57,277 bases of DNA from Streptococcus sp. DD10 (GCF_001578805.1 NZ_KQ969160.1:87630-144906), one strand, 5' to 3'. Numbered from the stretch's first letter, positions 43,910 to 55,054 are shown. Numbers and translations: made by a program. The notes: generated from the sequence alone by a model not told the origin.

Positions 43910-46290
43910 TTAATTAAAATTTTGTGGTTCATTATCAATAATTAATCGCAAGTCCTTATTTTCCACTTGCTGCGTCAGATCCAAAACCTTATTGAGTGCT
44001 GTTTCCAACTGATTTTCAAAACGATACTTTAGTAAAATCTGGTAATGATACAAGTTATGGGTACGAGCGATCGGTCTTGGTGTAGGACCTAAAATCTTTA
44101 CCTGATCCGTTAATTCTTCTTTTAGTAATTGCAAGATTTGATAAGATTTTTTTAGAACAAATTCCTCTTGCTTATGTGATAAGGTAATCCCTACTGTATA
44201 GTAAAAGGGAGGGTAACCCAAGGTCCGACGAAGATTCATCTCATAAGTATAAAATCCCTCATAATCCTGTTGCTTAGCAAATCGGATAGCATAATGGTTG
44301 GGATTATAGGTTTGAATATAAACCTTTCCTTCTTTATCTGCCCGACCAGCTCGACCCGCTACCTGTGTCAACAGCTGAAAAGTTCGTTCTGAAGAACGAA
44401 AATCTGGCAGATTTAAAGCCGTATCTGCATTTAACACTCCAACTAAGGTTACATTTGGAAAATCTAAACCCTTAGCAATCATCTGAGTCCCTAGTAAAAT
44501 ATCTGCTTTTCCTGCACCAAAGTCTGTCAAAAGCCTTTCATGGCTCCCTTTTTTCCGAGTAGTATCTACATCCATTCTCAAAATTTTTGCTTCAGGAAAG
44601 AGTAGGGCTAACTCATCAGCAGCCTTCTGGGTACCTGTTCCATAATAGCGAATGCTTTTACTCTTGCAGTTAGGGCAATGTCTGGGGATTCCCTTATTAA
44701 AGCCACAATAATGGCAATTCATTGTCTTTGTATCCATGTGCAAGGTCAAGGAAATATCACAGTTAGGACAGGTGTCGACTGTTCCACACTCCCTACACAT
44801 CACAAAACTAGAATAGCCACGCCGATTTAGCATTAATACAATTTGTTCTTTTTTTCTAAACGCTCTCGGATAGCCTCGACTAAAACAGGTGTGAAATTGC
44901 TTGCCTCCTGCTGACCAATATAGTCTCGAAAATCAACCACTTCAACAGGAGGGATTTTGGCCAGAGGATTGGCTCTTTGAGTCAATTCCAAAAACTGATA
45001 AACGCCTCGACTAGCCCTGGCACGGCTTTCCAAACTCGGAGTGGCAGACCCTAAAACCAATACAGCATGATTATAGCGTGCCCTGAGTATGGCGACATCT
45101 CTAGCGTGGTAGCGAGGGCTAGAATCCTGCTTATAACTGGCCTCATGTTCCTCATCTATCATAATAGCCCCAATATTTTTTAAAGGAGCAAAAATAGCTG
45201 ATCGTGCTCCGACAACCACTTTCGCTTGTCCCTGTTCAATCTTTCGCCACTGATCGTATTTTTCTCCTTCAGACAAGCCTGAGTGAAGGATAGCGACTTG
45301 ATTTCCAAAACGAGCGATAAAACGGTTGGTTACCTGTGGGGTTAGGGAAATCTCAGGAACCAACATGATAGCCGTCTTCCCTCTTTTTAAGGCTTCCTCA
45401 ATCACCTGCAAGTAAACCTCTGTTTTACCACTGCCAGTCACCCCTTCTAGTAGAAATGGATGACTTTCTTTGCCGATTTGTTTTGTAATCGCTTCAACTG
45501 CTTGAGCCTGCTGGAAATTTAACTCTAAAGAATGACTCTTTATAACCTGATTAAAATAATCTTGAGCTCGATCTACTTCTCGCTCTTCAATCTCGAGTAT
45601 TCCTTTTTCTATAAAGAACTTCACAACAGGTGCACTGAAGGATTTTCTCAGATTTTTTAGCAGCCCCTCTTTTGTATTTTCTAATAAAAATTTCTTTAAG
45701 GCCTGCTGTTTTAAAGCACGGTTAGAGGGTGCAAAAGCGATTAATTTATCCAAAGAAATACTATACCAGCTTTCAAATTTAACATGCTTCTTGTCACTTG
45801 CTTTGTACTCAATGTTGAGTTTATCAGAACGAGCTAAACGCATCATTTTCGCTTGTTCTTGCACATCTAAACTAGAAAAATGAAGACTGGTTTTACTTCC
45901 AAAGATAGCCAAACGATCTGTTTCACTCAGTTGATCAGTGGGATAGAGAATCTTATCATAGCTTGAATTTAGCAAACTCGGTAGCATAGCCTTTAATATA
46001 GAAATTTTATACGCAAAAACCGTATGCCTCATCTGATCTGCAAGAGCAAGTTGCTCTTCATTAAGAACTGGTCGATAATCCAAAACTTCAACCACTTCTT
46101 TCAGACCCGTTTTTTCTTTTTTATCGGAGACTCCAACCACAATCCCCTGAATCAATCGATTTCCCTTACCAAAAGGAACATGCACGCGCATCCCTTTTTC
46201 TACTATCCCCTCAAATTCAGAAGGGATAGCGTAAGAATACGGTTGATCCGTCTGCATCAAAGGAACATCAACAATTATATCTGCAATCAC
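43910..46290 (-). pseudogene. priA: Primosomal helicase PriA, one-base frameshift
   Basis: The start is GTG 46290, seven bases after AGGAGG. The frame proceeds through Walker A (GVTGSGKTEVYL), DEEH and a further helicase motif, then ends at LEKKNKLY followed by TAA. A run of seven A (44849-44855) where eight would keep the frame causes this. With one base restored it reads EKKEQIVLMLNRRGYSSFV and continues through the zinc-binding CRECG, CPNC, CHYCG, CPNC and the SF2 helicase motifs to the end, 793 residues in total. PriA restarts stalled replication forks. As written, two partial proteins would result. Confidence 0.88.
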
Positions 46291-46353
46291 ACTCTCACCT
46301 CCTCCATGTTCCATTCTTCCCGGTAACAAAATAAGATTGAGTCACCCCCAACC

Positions 46354-46668
46354 TTATATTTTTTCGCCTTCTTCTTTTTCTTTAGCAATTTGTTCCTTGA
46401 TCTTGCGTTCCTCTTCTTCCTTACGTAAACGTTCACGCTCAGCACGGACACGAATAATTTCACGCTTCATTTCTGGGTCAGGATGGATTGTGACATTACC
46501 AGACTCAATCTCCTCTAGAGCCCGTAAAGTTGACTTTTCAGATTGAAACTCTTGAGTAGCTTTAGCACCTGCCTCCAATTCATGGGCACGTTTCGCTTCA
46601 AGAATAACAAGAGAATACTTTGATGGTACTTGGTCCAGCAAAGTGTCAATAGAAGGTTTTAACATCAT
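46354..46668 (-). CDS. rpoZ: RNA polymerase omega subunit
   Basis: 104 residues: [21 protein letters not shown] is the standard opening, [10 protein letters not shown] the core contact region, and [16 protein letters not shown] the charged tail of the streptococcal form. Omega helps assemble and stabilise beta prime of RNA polymerase. It lies 24 bases after gmk and before priA, the conserved gmk-rpoZ-priA-fmt order. Confidence 0.94.
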   Translation of the reverse strand: MMLKPSIDTLLDQVPSKYSLVILEAKRAHELEAGAKATQEFQSEKSTLRALEEIESGNVTIHPDPEMKREIIRVRAERERLRKEEEERKIKEQIAKEKEEGEKI

Positions 46669-46692
46669 AATTTTTCTACCACATTTCTAATC

Positions 46693-47386
<694 letters not shown>

Positions 47387-47459
47387 ACTTATTTTCAAAT
47401 AGAGAATGATTCTTTCTGCGATTTAGCATAAAAAGATTGTCTCATTCCTTCTTTCTATG

Positions 47460-47951
47460 TTAGATGGATTTAACCGCCGCGATAGCTGCTTCAAAATCAG
47501 GCTCTGAATTGATATTTTCAACATACTCAGTATAAGTTACTTGATTTTCCTTATCTAAAACTAGCACAGCCCGAGCCAGTAAATGCCACTCCTCTATCAA
47601 CAGTGCATAGTCACGTCCAAACGAATGGTCAAAATAATCCGATAACATGTAGGCATTCTCTAACCCTTGAGCCCCACACCAACGCTTCTGAGCAAAGGGT
47701 AAATCCATCGAAATCGTGATTACAACTGTATCATCTAGTTCAGAAAGTTCCTGATTAAAATATCGAGTCTGAGTCGAGCAGATTCCTGTGTCAATAGATG
47801 GTACAACACTAATGACCTTCTTTTTCCCATCGAAATCCTCTAAAGACTTCCATGTTAAATCCGGAGCAAGTAATCTAAAATCATGCGCTCGGTCGCCCAC
47901 TTGTAACTGCTGACCTAAAAAATGAACAGGTTCTCCTAAAAATGTTGTCAT
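47460..47951 (-). CDS. tpx: Thiol peroxidase (atypical 2-Cys peroxiredoxin)
   Basis: 163 residues. The peroxidatic Cys58 is in [13 protein letters not shown] and the resolving Cys92 in KRWCGAQG, the normal Tpx spacing. It reduces hydrogen and alkyl peroxides with thioredoxin. In pneumococcus the homologue (psaD) lies after the psaBCA manganese importer. Here it stands alone between pepC and gmk, with its own promoter (TCGAAA-17 bp-TATAAT, 47986-48014). A hairpin that doubles as the gmk promoter ends it. Confidence 0.94.
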   Translation of the reverse strand: MTTFLGEPVHFLGQQLQVGDRAHDFRLLAPDLTWKSLEDFDGKKKVISVVPSIDTGICSTQTRYFNQELSELDDTVVITISMDLPFAQKRWCGAQGLENAYMLSDYFDHSFGRDYALLIEEWHLLARAVLVLDKENQVTYTEYVENINSEPDFEAAIAAVKSI

Positions 47952-47985
47952 ATGATTTCTCCTTTTTAAAAAGTATTCCTAGATT

Positions 47986-48014
47986 ATTATACTGTTTTTG
48001 GAGAGATTTTTCGA
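47986..48014 (-). promoter_or_regulatory. tpx promoter
   Basis: TCGAAA (48009-48014), 17 bp, then TATAAT (47986-47991) on the minus strand. Confidence 0.6.
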
Positions 48015-48037
48015 CAGATTTGCTTAAAAATAGAATC

Positions 48038-48144
48038 GTCAAACTCTTACGAGATTGAAAAGCCAAGAAAGAGCCCAATCCTCTACTGCTTTATGAGTTT
48101 ATTACGGAACCCATTTAGAGGCTGAAAACTATTGTCCCAGCCTC
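48038..48144 (-). repeat. Dispersed repeat, copy B, at the pepC 3' end
   Basis: On the minus strand it starts with the hairpin GAGGCTGGGACAATAG...CAGCCTC, 12 bases after the pepC stop, and continues with blocks shared with 28608-28712. It probably acts as the pepC terminator. Confidence 0.7.
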
Positions 48145-48156
48145 GTTCGAACGTTT

Positions 48157-49500
48157 TTAGTCAAACCTTGTAGCCAGTGCTCCCATTGGATCCCACGGTG
48201 CTAGGACAATTGGTTCTGCTTCATAGGCTGCTAATTCTTCTGATGTTAAGAATTCTTTCCGAACGACGATTTGGTAGGTATATTCATCCATCCATGCATC
48301 AGAAGCTACAAAATAGCCATCAGTCCCAACCTTATCGCCCCAAGAGTTTTCAACCTTCCATTTGAGCGACTGACCAGTATCGTCTAAATCCACTCCTGTC
48401 AAGACCATGGCATGCGTCATGAGACTTTCTGCATAGTCCAAACGACCTGCCTTATCTTGTGTCAAAGAAATATCCATTCCTGCTTCAAAGTCATAAACAT
48501 CTGTTGCCAAGATTCCCGCTTTACGGTTGCTGACTTGGCCTACATCTGAACCAAACCAGACGGTTTCTCCGGCCTTCATTTGTGCAATGGCTAGTTCTTT
48601 AAGACGTTCCATCGGTACGTTGAGATAACGCACTTCACGGCTACCAACAACATTGCCCAGCATCTCAACTGTATAAGACTTTCCATACGGTTTATCTGCT
48701 GTTGGAGCATTGATAATAGAGACGTAATCGTCTAACTGCAGGTCTACATATTTTTTGTAGAAGCTTTGTGGAGTTAAGCCACTTTCGCTATGGAATTGGT
48801 TGTCCTTATCACGGTATGAAAAGTCAAATTCACGCGGAGGCAATCCTAAAGACATAGCCAAGAAGTTAAAGATTTCTTGCAACAAGGCTTGTTTCTTGCT
48901 TACAACTGCCTCATTATCTGCGCCTGAGTGAATCAAATCACGCAAGATTTGCGCATCTTGACGCAAGAGTTTATTGAGGTAGGTGTTCAATTCCCGGCTA
49001 TTGCTTGAAGAAATCGATTCTGGATAAACTGATTTTGGAACCACTCCGTATTTCTCAAAGAGGGATACCACCATATCCCATTGACCGCCATCTTGTTGTG
49101 GGGTTTGTAGGAGAAAAGCCACCTTACGGCTGGTTAATTCTTTGTCTGCTGTCGCAATCACTTGCTCCAAAAACCAGTTTGATTTTTCATACTTATCCCA
49201 AAAGAAAGTATGTGCTTGGGACAATTCAAAATTCTCCAATTGAAAACTTGAAATCATCTTATGACGGAAGGTATTTAAAGCCGCAAACATCCAACAACGC
49301 CCAGATGCTTTTTGGTTTGTCACCTTATCCTTGGTCAAATCAAGTGAAAAAACTGGTGTATTTTCTACTGCACTCTTGCGCGTTTCAAGCGATGCATGAA
49401 TCCCATTGTGGGTAACAGCATTTTCAAGAGCCGCATATTTCACATTTGCTTTATAATTGGCATAGAGCTGGTCTGTAAATTCTTTCGTTAATTCTGACAT
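48157..49500 (-). CDS. pepC: Aminopeptidase C (bleomycin hydrolase family)
   Basis: 447 residues, papain-like. The catalytic Cys69 is in NQKASGRCWMFAAL, His in LMTHAMVLTGVD and Asn in KVENSWGDKVG. PepC is a cytoplasmic hexameric cysteine aminopeptidase that finishes the breakdown of imported peptides. The C-terminus ends PWDPMGALATRFD, the self-capping arm typical of this family. Monocistronic. Codon usage looks richer in G and C than in the liv or hsd genes. Confidence 0.96.
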   Translation of the reverse strand: MSELTKEFTDQLYANYKANVKYAALENAVTHNGIHASLETRKSAVENTPVFSLDLTKDKVTNQKASGRCWMFAALNTFRHKMISSFQLENFELSQAHTFFWDKYEKSNWFLEQVIATADKELTSRKVAFLLQTPQQDGGQWDMVVSLFEKYGVVPKSVYPESISSSNSRELNTYLNKLLRQDAQILRDLIHSGADNEAVVSKKQALLQEIFNFLAMSLGLPPREFDFSYRDKDNQFHSESGLTPQSFYKKYVDLQLDDYVSIINAPTADKPYGKSYTVEMLGNVVGSREVRYLNVPMERLKELAIAQMKAGETVWFGSDVGQVSNRKAGILATDVYDFEAGMDISLTQDKAGRLDYAESLMTHAMVLTGVDLDDTGQSLKWKVENSWGDKVGTDGYFVASDAWMDEYTYQIVVRKEFLTSEELAAYEAEPIVLAPWDPMGALATRFD

Positions 49501-49622
49501 AGCAATCTCCTTTTTTTCTTACCTACTATTATAATCCTTTGTGCAGAATCTTCAAGTAAAAATTGCTTAGAAAAAGACAGATAAAACTGTCCTTCTTTTT
49601 TTAGCTTTTCACAATATTGTAT

Positions 49623-49667
49623 GGTGAGACTACGAAATCGAACTCTTCGAGTTACCGATTTCTGTCT
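49623..49667. repeat. Imperfect palindrome, direct copy of 49799-49843
   Basis: GTGAGACTACGAAATCGAAC, then CGAGTTACCGATTTCTGTCT. It forms a hairpin and is almost identical to the stretch about 176 bases to the right. Non-coding. Confidence 0.75.
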
Positions 49668-49792
49668 AGTATTAATAGAAAAATTCTATCTGTCTCTACC
49701 TTATCCATGAGCTGTTCAATTATACATTGACGCAGTAGCTGGCTGATTTGAACGGAGCTCTTTGAGCACCTTTCAAATCTAGACAGCCTTGC

Positions 49793-49849
49793 GGGGGTGA
49801 GACTACGAAATCGAACTCTACGAGTTACCGATTTCTGTCTCACTCCCAA
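49793..49849. terminator. nadE terminator hairpin overlapping the coding end
   Basis: GGGGGTGAGAC...GTCTCACTCCC arms with inner pairing (GAAATCG/CGATTTC). The right arm contains the last codons and stop of nadE (TGGGAGTGA). It belongs to the same family as 6932-6994 and 28726-28777. Confidence 0.7.
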
Positions 49850-50664
49850 AAATGATCAAATACTGTGATTGGCAAGTGGCGTTTGTGTTGGCCTTTGTGC
49901 CACCAGTTTTCAATAGTCGCTTGAGCTTCTGGGCTGATTGTTTTTCCTTCTAGGTAATCATCAATCTCTTCATAAGTGACTCCAAGTGCGACTTCGTCGG
50001 CGAGGCCTGGTTTGTCTTCTTCTAGGTCTGCGGTTGGAACTTTTTCATAAAGGGCTGGGTCTGCGCCAAGCTCCTTCAAGAGTTGTTTACCTTGGCGTTT
50101 GTTGAGGCGGAAAAGGGGTAAAATATCTGCACCACCGTCACCAAACTTAGTAAAGAAACCTGTGATATTTTCCGCAGCATGGTCTGTCCCAATGACCGCT
50201 CCGTTATGAGCACCTGCAAGGGCATACTGGGCAATCATACGGCAACGTGCCTTGATATTACCCTTGTTGAAGTCTGAAACAGAACTACCTGTCGCTTGGA
50301 CTGCTGCGGCCATGGCATCTGCTGCTTCCTTGATATTCACAACCAAGCTGACATCAGGTTGGATAAAGGCAAGGGCTTTTTGAGCATCAGCTTCGTCAGC
50401 CTGAACCCCATAGGGCAGGCGGACAGCAATAAATTTGTAGATGTCATCAGCCGTTTCTGCTCGCATCTCTTCCATAGCGAGCTGCGCCAAGCGTCCGGCC
50501 AAGGTCGAATCCTGACCTCCTGAAATACCTAGGACGAAGGTTTTTAAAAAGGGATGCTTCTTGAGGTAACTTTTCAAAAAATCGATGGAACGGCGAATTT
50601 CTTCCTGCGCATCAATGATGGGCTTGACCCCTAATTCTCGGATAATGTCTTCTTGTAAACTCAT
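49840..50664 (-). CDS. nadE: NAD synthetase, ammonia-dependent
   Basis: 274 residues, the NH3-dependent form without a glutaminase domain. The ATP-pyrophosphatase loop [14 protein letters not shown], the later [23 protein letters not shown] (in part) and [15 protein letters not shown] are characteristic. It amidates nicotinate adenine dinucleotide in the last step of NAD synthesis. It overlaps pncB by four bases, so salvage of nicotinate (PncB) and the final step are co-translated. The 3' end doubles as a terminator stem. Confidence 0.95.
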   Translation of the reverse strand: MSLQEDIIRELGVKPIIDAQEEIRRSIDFLKSYLKKHPFLKTFVLGISGGQDSTLAGRLAQLAMEEMRAETADDIYKFIAVRLPYGVQADEADAQKALAFIQPDVSLVVNIKEAADAMAAAVQATGSSVSDFNKGNIKARCRMIAQYALAGAHNGAVIGTDHAAENITGFFTKFGDGGADILPLFRLNKRQGKQLLKELGADPALYEKVPTADLEEDKPGLADEVALGVTYEEIDDYLEGKTISPEAQATIENWWHKGQHKRHLPITVFDHFWE

Positions 50665-52121
50665 GCTTCGTCTCCTTCTCCAAAAGCTTGGTTGCGCATC
50701 TGGTCAATCAAGTCCATCTTGTCCTGCCACACATCCCGCGCCAAATCGACTGGGTAATGTTGCGGATTGAGCACGCGCTTGTACTCGTCCCAGAGCTTGT
50801 CAAATTCCTTGCGGGCATAGGCTTGGATTTGAGGCAAACTTGGCAATTCATAGACCAAATTCCCATCCTTGAAAATATCCACTAAAAGTGGAACAGCATC
50901 AAAATCACGAACGGTTTTCTTGATATAGGTATAGGTCGGGTGGAACATCTTGATTTCTGTCATGTCGCTCACATCCACACCATCATAAGTGATGTAGTCA
51001 CCTTCTGACTTGCCTTTTTCACGACTGGTGATGCGCCACACCTGCTTCTTACCTGGGGTTGATACTTTTTCTGCATTGTTAGACAGTTTAATGGTATTGC
51101 GCATCTTCCCATTTTCATCTTCGATAGCCACAATCTTGTAAACAGCCCCAAGTGCAGGCTGGTCGTAAGCCGTGATCAACTTGGTTCCCACGCCCCAGAC
51201 ATCAATCTTGGCCTTTTGCATCTTGAGGTTGAGGATGGTATTTTCATCCAGGTCATTGGAAGCATAAATCTTGGCATCTGGAAAACCAGCTTCGTCCAGT
51301 TGCTGACGAACTTTTTTGGAAATATAGGAAAGGTCTCCAGAGTCAATCCGAACGCCTAAAAAGTTAATCTGATCTCCTAACTCACGCGCCACCTGAATGG
51401 CAGCAGGAACCCCAATACGAAGGGTATCGTAGGTATCGACCAGAAAGACACAGTCATGGTGGGTCGAAGCATAGGCTTTAAAAGCCTGATAGTCATTACC
51501 ATAGACCTGAACCAAGGCATGGGCATGGGTTCCTAGGACAGGAATGTCAAAGAGTTTTCCTGCTCGCACGTTGCTAGTTCCATTGGCACCACCAATCACT
51601 GCTGCTCGTGTTCCCCAGATAGCTGCATCCATTTCTTGCGCCCGACGTGTCCCGAACTCCATCAAGGGTTCATTCTCAATGACCGAACGAATACGTGCTG
51701 CCTTGGTCGCTATCAAGGTTTGAAAGTTAACAATGTTTAGGAGAGCCGTTTCAACCAATTGACATTGGGCAAGAGGGCCTTCAACTTGAACAATCGGCTC
51801 ATTGGCAAAAACCAAATCCCCTTCCTGGGCAGAACGAACCGTCAACTCCAACTTAAAATTGCGGAGGTAGTCTAAGAACGCCCCATAATAACCAAGCGAC
51901 TCCAAGTAAGCAATATCGCTGTCTGAAAATCGTAAATTCTCAAGGTAGTTCACAATTCTTTCCAAACCTGCAAAAACGGCATAGCCATTTTTAAAAGGTT
52001 GCTGACGGAAATAAACTTCAAAAACCGCCCGTTTATTGTGAATGCCTTGGTCAAAGTAAACCTGCATCATGTTGATCTGGTACAAGTCCGTGTGCAAGGT
52101 CAAGCTATCATCTGGGTACAT
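50661..52121 (-). CDS. pncB: Nicotinate phosphoribosyltransferase
   Basis: 486 residues. It starts with the family motif [18 protein letters not shown] (in part). The active-site His region is [14 protein letters not shown], and [23 protein letters not shown] (in part) and IRIDSG-type VRIDSGDL are present. It makes nicotinate mononucleotide from nicotinate and PRPP with ATP. With nadE it completes most of the niacin salvage route. Ribosome binding site GAAGGAAC. A promoter with extended -10 (52194-52199) lies about 70 bases upstream, and an 18-bp inverted repeat (GTTGAA/TTCAAC, 52148-52165) falls in the leader. Confidence 0.95.
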   Translation of the reverse strand: MYPDDSLTLHTDLYQINMMQVYFDQGIHNKRAVFEVYFRQQPFKNGYAVFAGLERIVNYLENLRFSDSDIAYLESLGYYGAFLDYLRNFKLELTVRSAQEGDLVFANEPIVQVEGPLAQCQLVETALLNIVNFQTLIATKAARIRSVIENEPLMEFGTRRAQEMDAAIWGTRAAVIGGANGTSNVRAGKLFDIPVLGTHAHALVQVYGNDYQAFKAYASTHHDCVFLVDTYDTLRIGVPAAIQVARELGDQINFLGVRIDSGDLSYISKKVRQQLDEAGFPDAKIYASNDLDENTILNLKMQKAKIDVWGVGTKLITAYDQPALGAVYKIVAIEDENGKMRNTIKLSNNAEKVSTPGKKQVWRITSREKGKSEGDYITYDGVDVSDMTEIKMFHPTYTYIKKTVRDFDAVPLLVDIFKDGNLVYELPSLPQIQAYARKEFDKLWDEYKRVLNPQHYPVDLARDVWQDKMDLIDQMRNQAFGEGDEA

Positions 52122-52147
52122 AGTCGTTCCTTCTTCCCTCTTTTGCT

Positions 52148-52199
52148 GTTGAAACTATCTTCAACGATTTATAAAATCTGATAAATTAGTACCATTATA
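52148..52199 (-). promoter_or_regulatory. pncB-nadE promoter and leader inverted repeat
   Basis: Extended -10 TGGTATAAT (-10 at 52194-52199) on the minus strand. GTTGAAACTATCTTCAAC at 52148-52165 is a palindrome that could be a regulator site. It does not resemble the NiaR consensus I know. Confidence 0.4.
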
Positions 52200-52234
52200 C
52201 CACATTTGCAAGGGATTGAGAAAAATGGAACAAG

Positions 52235-52723
52235 CTAATCCGTGCTCTCTAGTTCATCCATATCTTGATCAAACTTTTTTTGAGCCCATTCGCCATAACT
52301 TTTAAGCCCGAGATTGCCGATAAAGACCCAAGGAAGGTAAATCAGATAAGTAATAACCCAAGCAGACAAATATTTAACATTCAAAGGATTGTGCTGATAA
52401 ATTTCGATATTGAATTGATAATTCTGCAACATCAAAAGAGTCGTAATAGCGAGAGTTACCAGCAAACACCCTCCAATCGTAAAATGAAAACGACTATAGT
52501 AGGTGACTCCAAGTTGTCGTGCACGATTGAAAAAATAAAAGGTCCCTATAATGATTGTGATAAGAAGCATACTAGGATTAAAAAGGCTTGGTGCCAATAC
52601 CGCCACCAAATAACTGAACAGAATGAGCCCGATAAACACATAAAAAGACTCTGTCCCAGCTTTGTTGATCAGTTGTTCTTCTCTTTCGTCTAGTAATTGA
52701 TAATAAAAAAATCTATTTTTCAT
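52235..52723 (-). CDS. Four-helix integral membrane protein paired with an XRE regulator
   Basis: 162 residues. The hydrophilic start NRFFYYQLLDEREEQLINKAG is followed by four hydrophobic segments (FYVFIGLILFSYLVAVLA, MLLITIIIGTFYFF, LLVTLAITTLLML, VITYLIYLPWVFIG) and an acidic end. The opening resembles DUF3278-type membrane proteins. It overlaps the regulator gene by 11 bases. Such regulator/membrane pairs occur widely in Firmicutes and act in unknown ways. Confidence 0.65.
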   Translation of the reverse strand: MKNRFFYYQLLDEREEQLINKAGTESFYVFIGLILFSYLVAVLAPSLFNPSMLLITIIIGTFYFFNRARQLGVTYYSRFHFTIGGCLLVTLAITTLLMLQNYQFNIEIYQHNPLNVKYLSAWVITYLIYLPWVFIGNLGLKSYGEWAQKKFDQDMDELESTD

Positions 52724-52922
52724 CTTCTTCCTCCCAAAATAATTGATCTAAAGTTTTGCCTAAACATCTGCAAATGGACTGACAGAGCGAGAGACTAGGA
52801 TTATATTTTCCAGCTTCAATCAAGCCTATAGTTTGCCTAGTAACACCCACAGCTTCTGCCAAATCCCCTTGTGTCAAGTCAAGCTCCACCCGAGCTAGTT
52901 TTAATTTTAAATTTTTAGCCAC
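52713..52922 (-). CDS. XRE-family (Cro/CI-type) transcriptional regulator
   Basis: 69 residues from the GTG at 52922 with GGAGG six bases upstream. An ATG ten codons earlier has no ribosome binding site. A single helix-turn-helix fills the protein: LTQGDLAEAVGVTRQTIGLIEAGKYNPS (in part), the YozG/Xre-like short form. It ends FWEEEDEK. It probably controls its own transcription with the membrane protein that overlaps it. Confidence 0.85.
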   Translation of the reverse strand: MAKNLKLKLARVELDLTQGDLAEAVGVTRQTIGLIEAGKYNPSLSLCQSICRCLGKTLDQLFWEEEDEK

Positions 52923-53284
52923 TAGCGTCCTCCTTATAGTTTTAATACTCATCTACTCTTAAAAAATATAAAACCAACACAAGCTGTCAGCTATTATTAT
53001 AAGCTCATTAATTATCACTCCAATATTATCTTCAGCTTAAAATCAGTATGTTGGATTATTTGAAATAAACTCCCTAGCTGGCTACTTGATTTTTTGTTTA
53101 GTATTAGCTTTAGTAGGATCTTTTAAACGAGTTTTGATTGCTTGTATTTCTTGTTTAGTTGATTTCATATCACTATTATATAATGCTTTTGGAAATGAGT
53201 CTAGTGTAAGACAAAAACGTATGCATAGCAAGATGACTGATTTTTTTGCTGGATTTTAAGTCTGCAAAATAATACTAAACGAAA
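52923..53284. other. Intergenic region with a gene remnant
   Basis: About 360 bases between the XRE gene and the ABC-2 exporter operon. The only feature supported is the short frame at 53082-53168 with its -10 box. The rest shows no gene. Confidence 0.4.
53082..53168 (-). pseudogene. 28-codon remnant, possibly the start of an IS630-type transposase
   Basis: ATG 53168 to TAG 53082 encodes MKSTKQEIQAIKTRLKDPTK and eight more residues. The opening resembles the helix-turn-helix start of IS630-type transposases (MK.TKEEIQ...LLK). A -10 box (TATAAT, 53175-53180) ends six bases before the ATG. The rest of the gene is missing. Identity is tentative. Confidence 0.35.
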
Positions 53285-54013
53285 CTAAAATGAATACTCC
53301 TTGCTTTTCTTGAGAGTGAACAAGTACAATAAAATGATTGTAGTGATTACCACAAGATACTGACTAATAGACATCGTATTTGAAGCCACAAATACAGGTA
53401 AAGAATAAAAAGGAAGAAGTTCAATTGCTTTGATAAACAAATCATTACTAGTATTGATTATAATCGTATTTAATATATTAGGGACAAAGAGTAGTAAAGC
53501 TACTAAAATACCAAATACCAAGCCACTTTTCAATTTGTATAAATAGAAAATGTAAGATAATAGAAAATAAAATAGGACTAACAAAATTGTATTGACTACA
53601 ATGACTGCTATAAAATCTAATCCTAAAGCACCTGGAACACCCAATTTACTTACGATGACTAGTAGCACAATGCCATTCAAAGCATAAATAATGGAAACTG
53701 AGATGGCATATAGAAAATTGGACAAGACGTAAATCATCCGATTTTTCTGTTGATTATAAAATAAACTTATCGTATTGTGGGAAAAATCCCTGCTAATAAT
53801 TCGGTTAGCATGTATAACAGCCATTAACATACCGAGCATAGCATAAAAGTTTGAAATATGCTTAATACCAAGCGATGTCCCTTGAGTCTTTAGAATAAAG
53901 AATGTAACCAATATCGGCGGTATAAACGAGATAATCAAACCAAGATATATTACGCCTGATGAATATAAATCCCTTATATTTTCCTTAAGAAAATTCAATT
54001 TATTTAATTTCAT
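53285..54013 (-). CDS. ABC-2 type exporter, membrane subunit
   Basis: 242 residues with six hydrophobic segments, low in charge: IYLGLIISFIPPILVTFFIL, MLAVIHANRII region, VIVVNTILLVLFYFLLSYIFYLY (in part), and VVITTIILLYLF. NRIISRDFSHNTISLFYNQQKNRM after the second helix is the typical coupling stretch of ABC-2 permeases of the lantibiotic-immunity (LanE/EcsB-like) kind. It is encoded 15 bases after its ATPase and probably exports or excludes a peptide or drug. AT-rich compared with the neighbouring nadE-pncB. Confidence 0.82.
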   Translation of the reverse strand: MKLNKLNFLKENIRDLYSSGVIYLGLIISFIPPILVTFFILKTQGTSLGIKHISNFYAMLGMLMAVIHANRIISRDFSHNTISLFYNQQKNRMIYVLSNFLYAISVSIIYALNGIVLLVIVSKLGVPGALGLDFIAVIVVNTILLVLFYFLLSYIFYLYKLKSGLVFGILVALLLFVPNILNTIIINTSNDLFIKAIELLPFYSLPVFVASNTMSISQYLVVITTIILLYLFTLKKSKEYSF

Positions 54014-54028
54014 GATTATAACCTTCCT

Positions 54029-54874
54029 TTATTTTGAACGATTTAGATAAATATCTTTAAGCGTCTCTTTTTTAGTTTCAAAATCAACTACTTTAATAGA
54101 GTTTTCGTTAAAAAATTTAAAAAGCTCACTACTTTGAATATTCCCAGACATAGTAATTCTCAGTCCCTCTTCCTGAACAATATCCCCAAATTCTTGTTTG
54201 GTAATGAAAATGTCTCTATCTGTAGCTGATGAAAAAGCTATCTCAAACAAGCAATTATGACTATCTTTTCCTACTTTTTGAAATGTCAAAAGCCCATTCT
54301 CCAAGAAAAGAACCCTTTCACAAATTTCTTCAATATCTTCTAATTTATGACTCGATATTAAAATTCCCACATTTTCATGTAAAGCTAAATTTTTTAGAAT
54401 CGCTAAAACTATTTGTGAAGATTCAATATCTAAACCATTAGTCGGTTCATCTAAAATTAATATATCAGGTTCCGTAACAAGAGTTAGAAGCAAAGCTAAT
54501 TTTTGTTTTGTACCCAAAGAATAGGTCTTTACTTTTTTATTAATAGACTGAGTCAAATCTAACTCTTGGATCAAACTTCCAAATCTTTCTTGATTGTAGT
54601 CAACACCATATAAATTTGACAAATATTTTAAATTCTCTAAACCTGTTTTAGATAAAAATAATTTTGGCTCTTCGATTAAATACCCAACATTATCACTACT
54701 TATAATATTCCCTGAAGTCGGTTGGTTATTCTGAACAAGAATTTTCATCAATGTACTCTTGCCAACTCCGTTTCTCCCTACTAGACCAACAATTTCACCC
54801 TTATTAAGTGCAAAATTTATATCTTTGAGAATGATTGAATGACCATAATGCTTACTTACATTTATAACTTCCAT
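54029..54874 (-). CDS. ABC exporter ATPase (LanF/BcrA-like)
   Basis: 281 residues. Walker A GRNGVGKST, signature YSLGTKQKLALLLTL, Walker B ILILDEPTNGLDIESS, H-loop LISSHKLEDIEEI. The LGTKQKL signature in place of LSGGQ is typical of the bacitracin/lantibiotic self-protection group (BcrA, NukF, SpaF). The C-terminal 70 residues are a variable domain. With the membrane subunit downstream it would pump an amphiphilic peptide or lipid-linked compound. No bacteriocin gene adjoins it, so it is probably a resistance pump. Confidence 0.88.
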   Translation of the reverse strand: MEVINVSKHYGHSIILKDINFALNKGEIVGLVGRNGVGKSTLMKILVQNNQPTSGNIISSDNVGYLIEEPKLFLSKTGLENLKYLSNLYGVDYNQERFGSLIQELDLTQSINKKVKTYSLGTKQKLALLLTLVTEPDILILDEPTNGLDIESSQIVLAILKNLALHENVGILISSHKLEDIEEICERVLFLENGLLTFQKVGKDSHNCLFEIAFSSATDRDIFITKQEFGDIVQEEGLRITMSGNIQSSELFKFFNENSIKVVDFETKKETLKDIYLNRSK

Positions 54875-55014
54875 TTTTCAATTCCTCCATTAATATTCTT
54901 GTTTTTCTCTTTGATTCCCATTAATTTTAAAAAGTTGCGCTTCTTTTTAACATCATTATACCATATATCTAACTTAATGCAATATATAACTGTCATTTTG
55001 TAAGATTTTATTAA

Positions 55015-55047
55015 CAAAAAAACTCTCTATCATAAAAAATAGAGAGT
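55015..55047 (-). terminator. Terminator of the HAD hydrolase remnant
   Basis: ACTCTCTAT and ATAGAGAGT, nine pairs, followed on the minus strand by seven T. It begins eight bases after the HAD stop. Confidence 0.75.
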
Positions 55048-55054
55048 GTTGCCT

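Noticed and set aside
42964-46290. Programmed frameshifting in priA and fmt
   Set aside because: The A runs are slippery, but no stimulating stem or upstream Shine-Dalgarno signal was evident, and homologues are single frames. A missing base is simpler.
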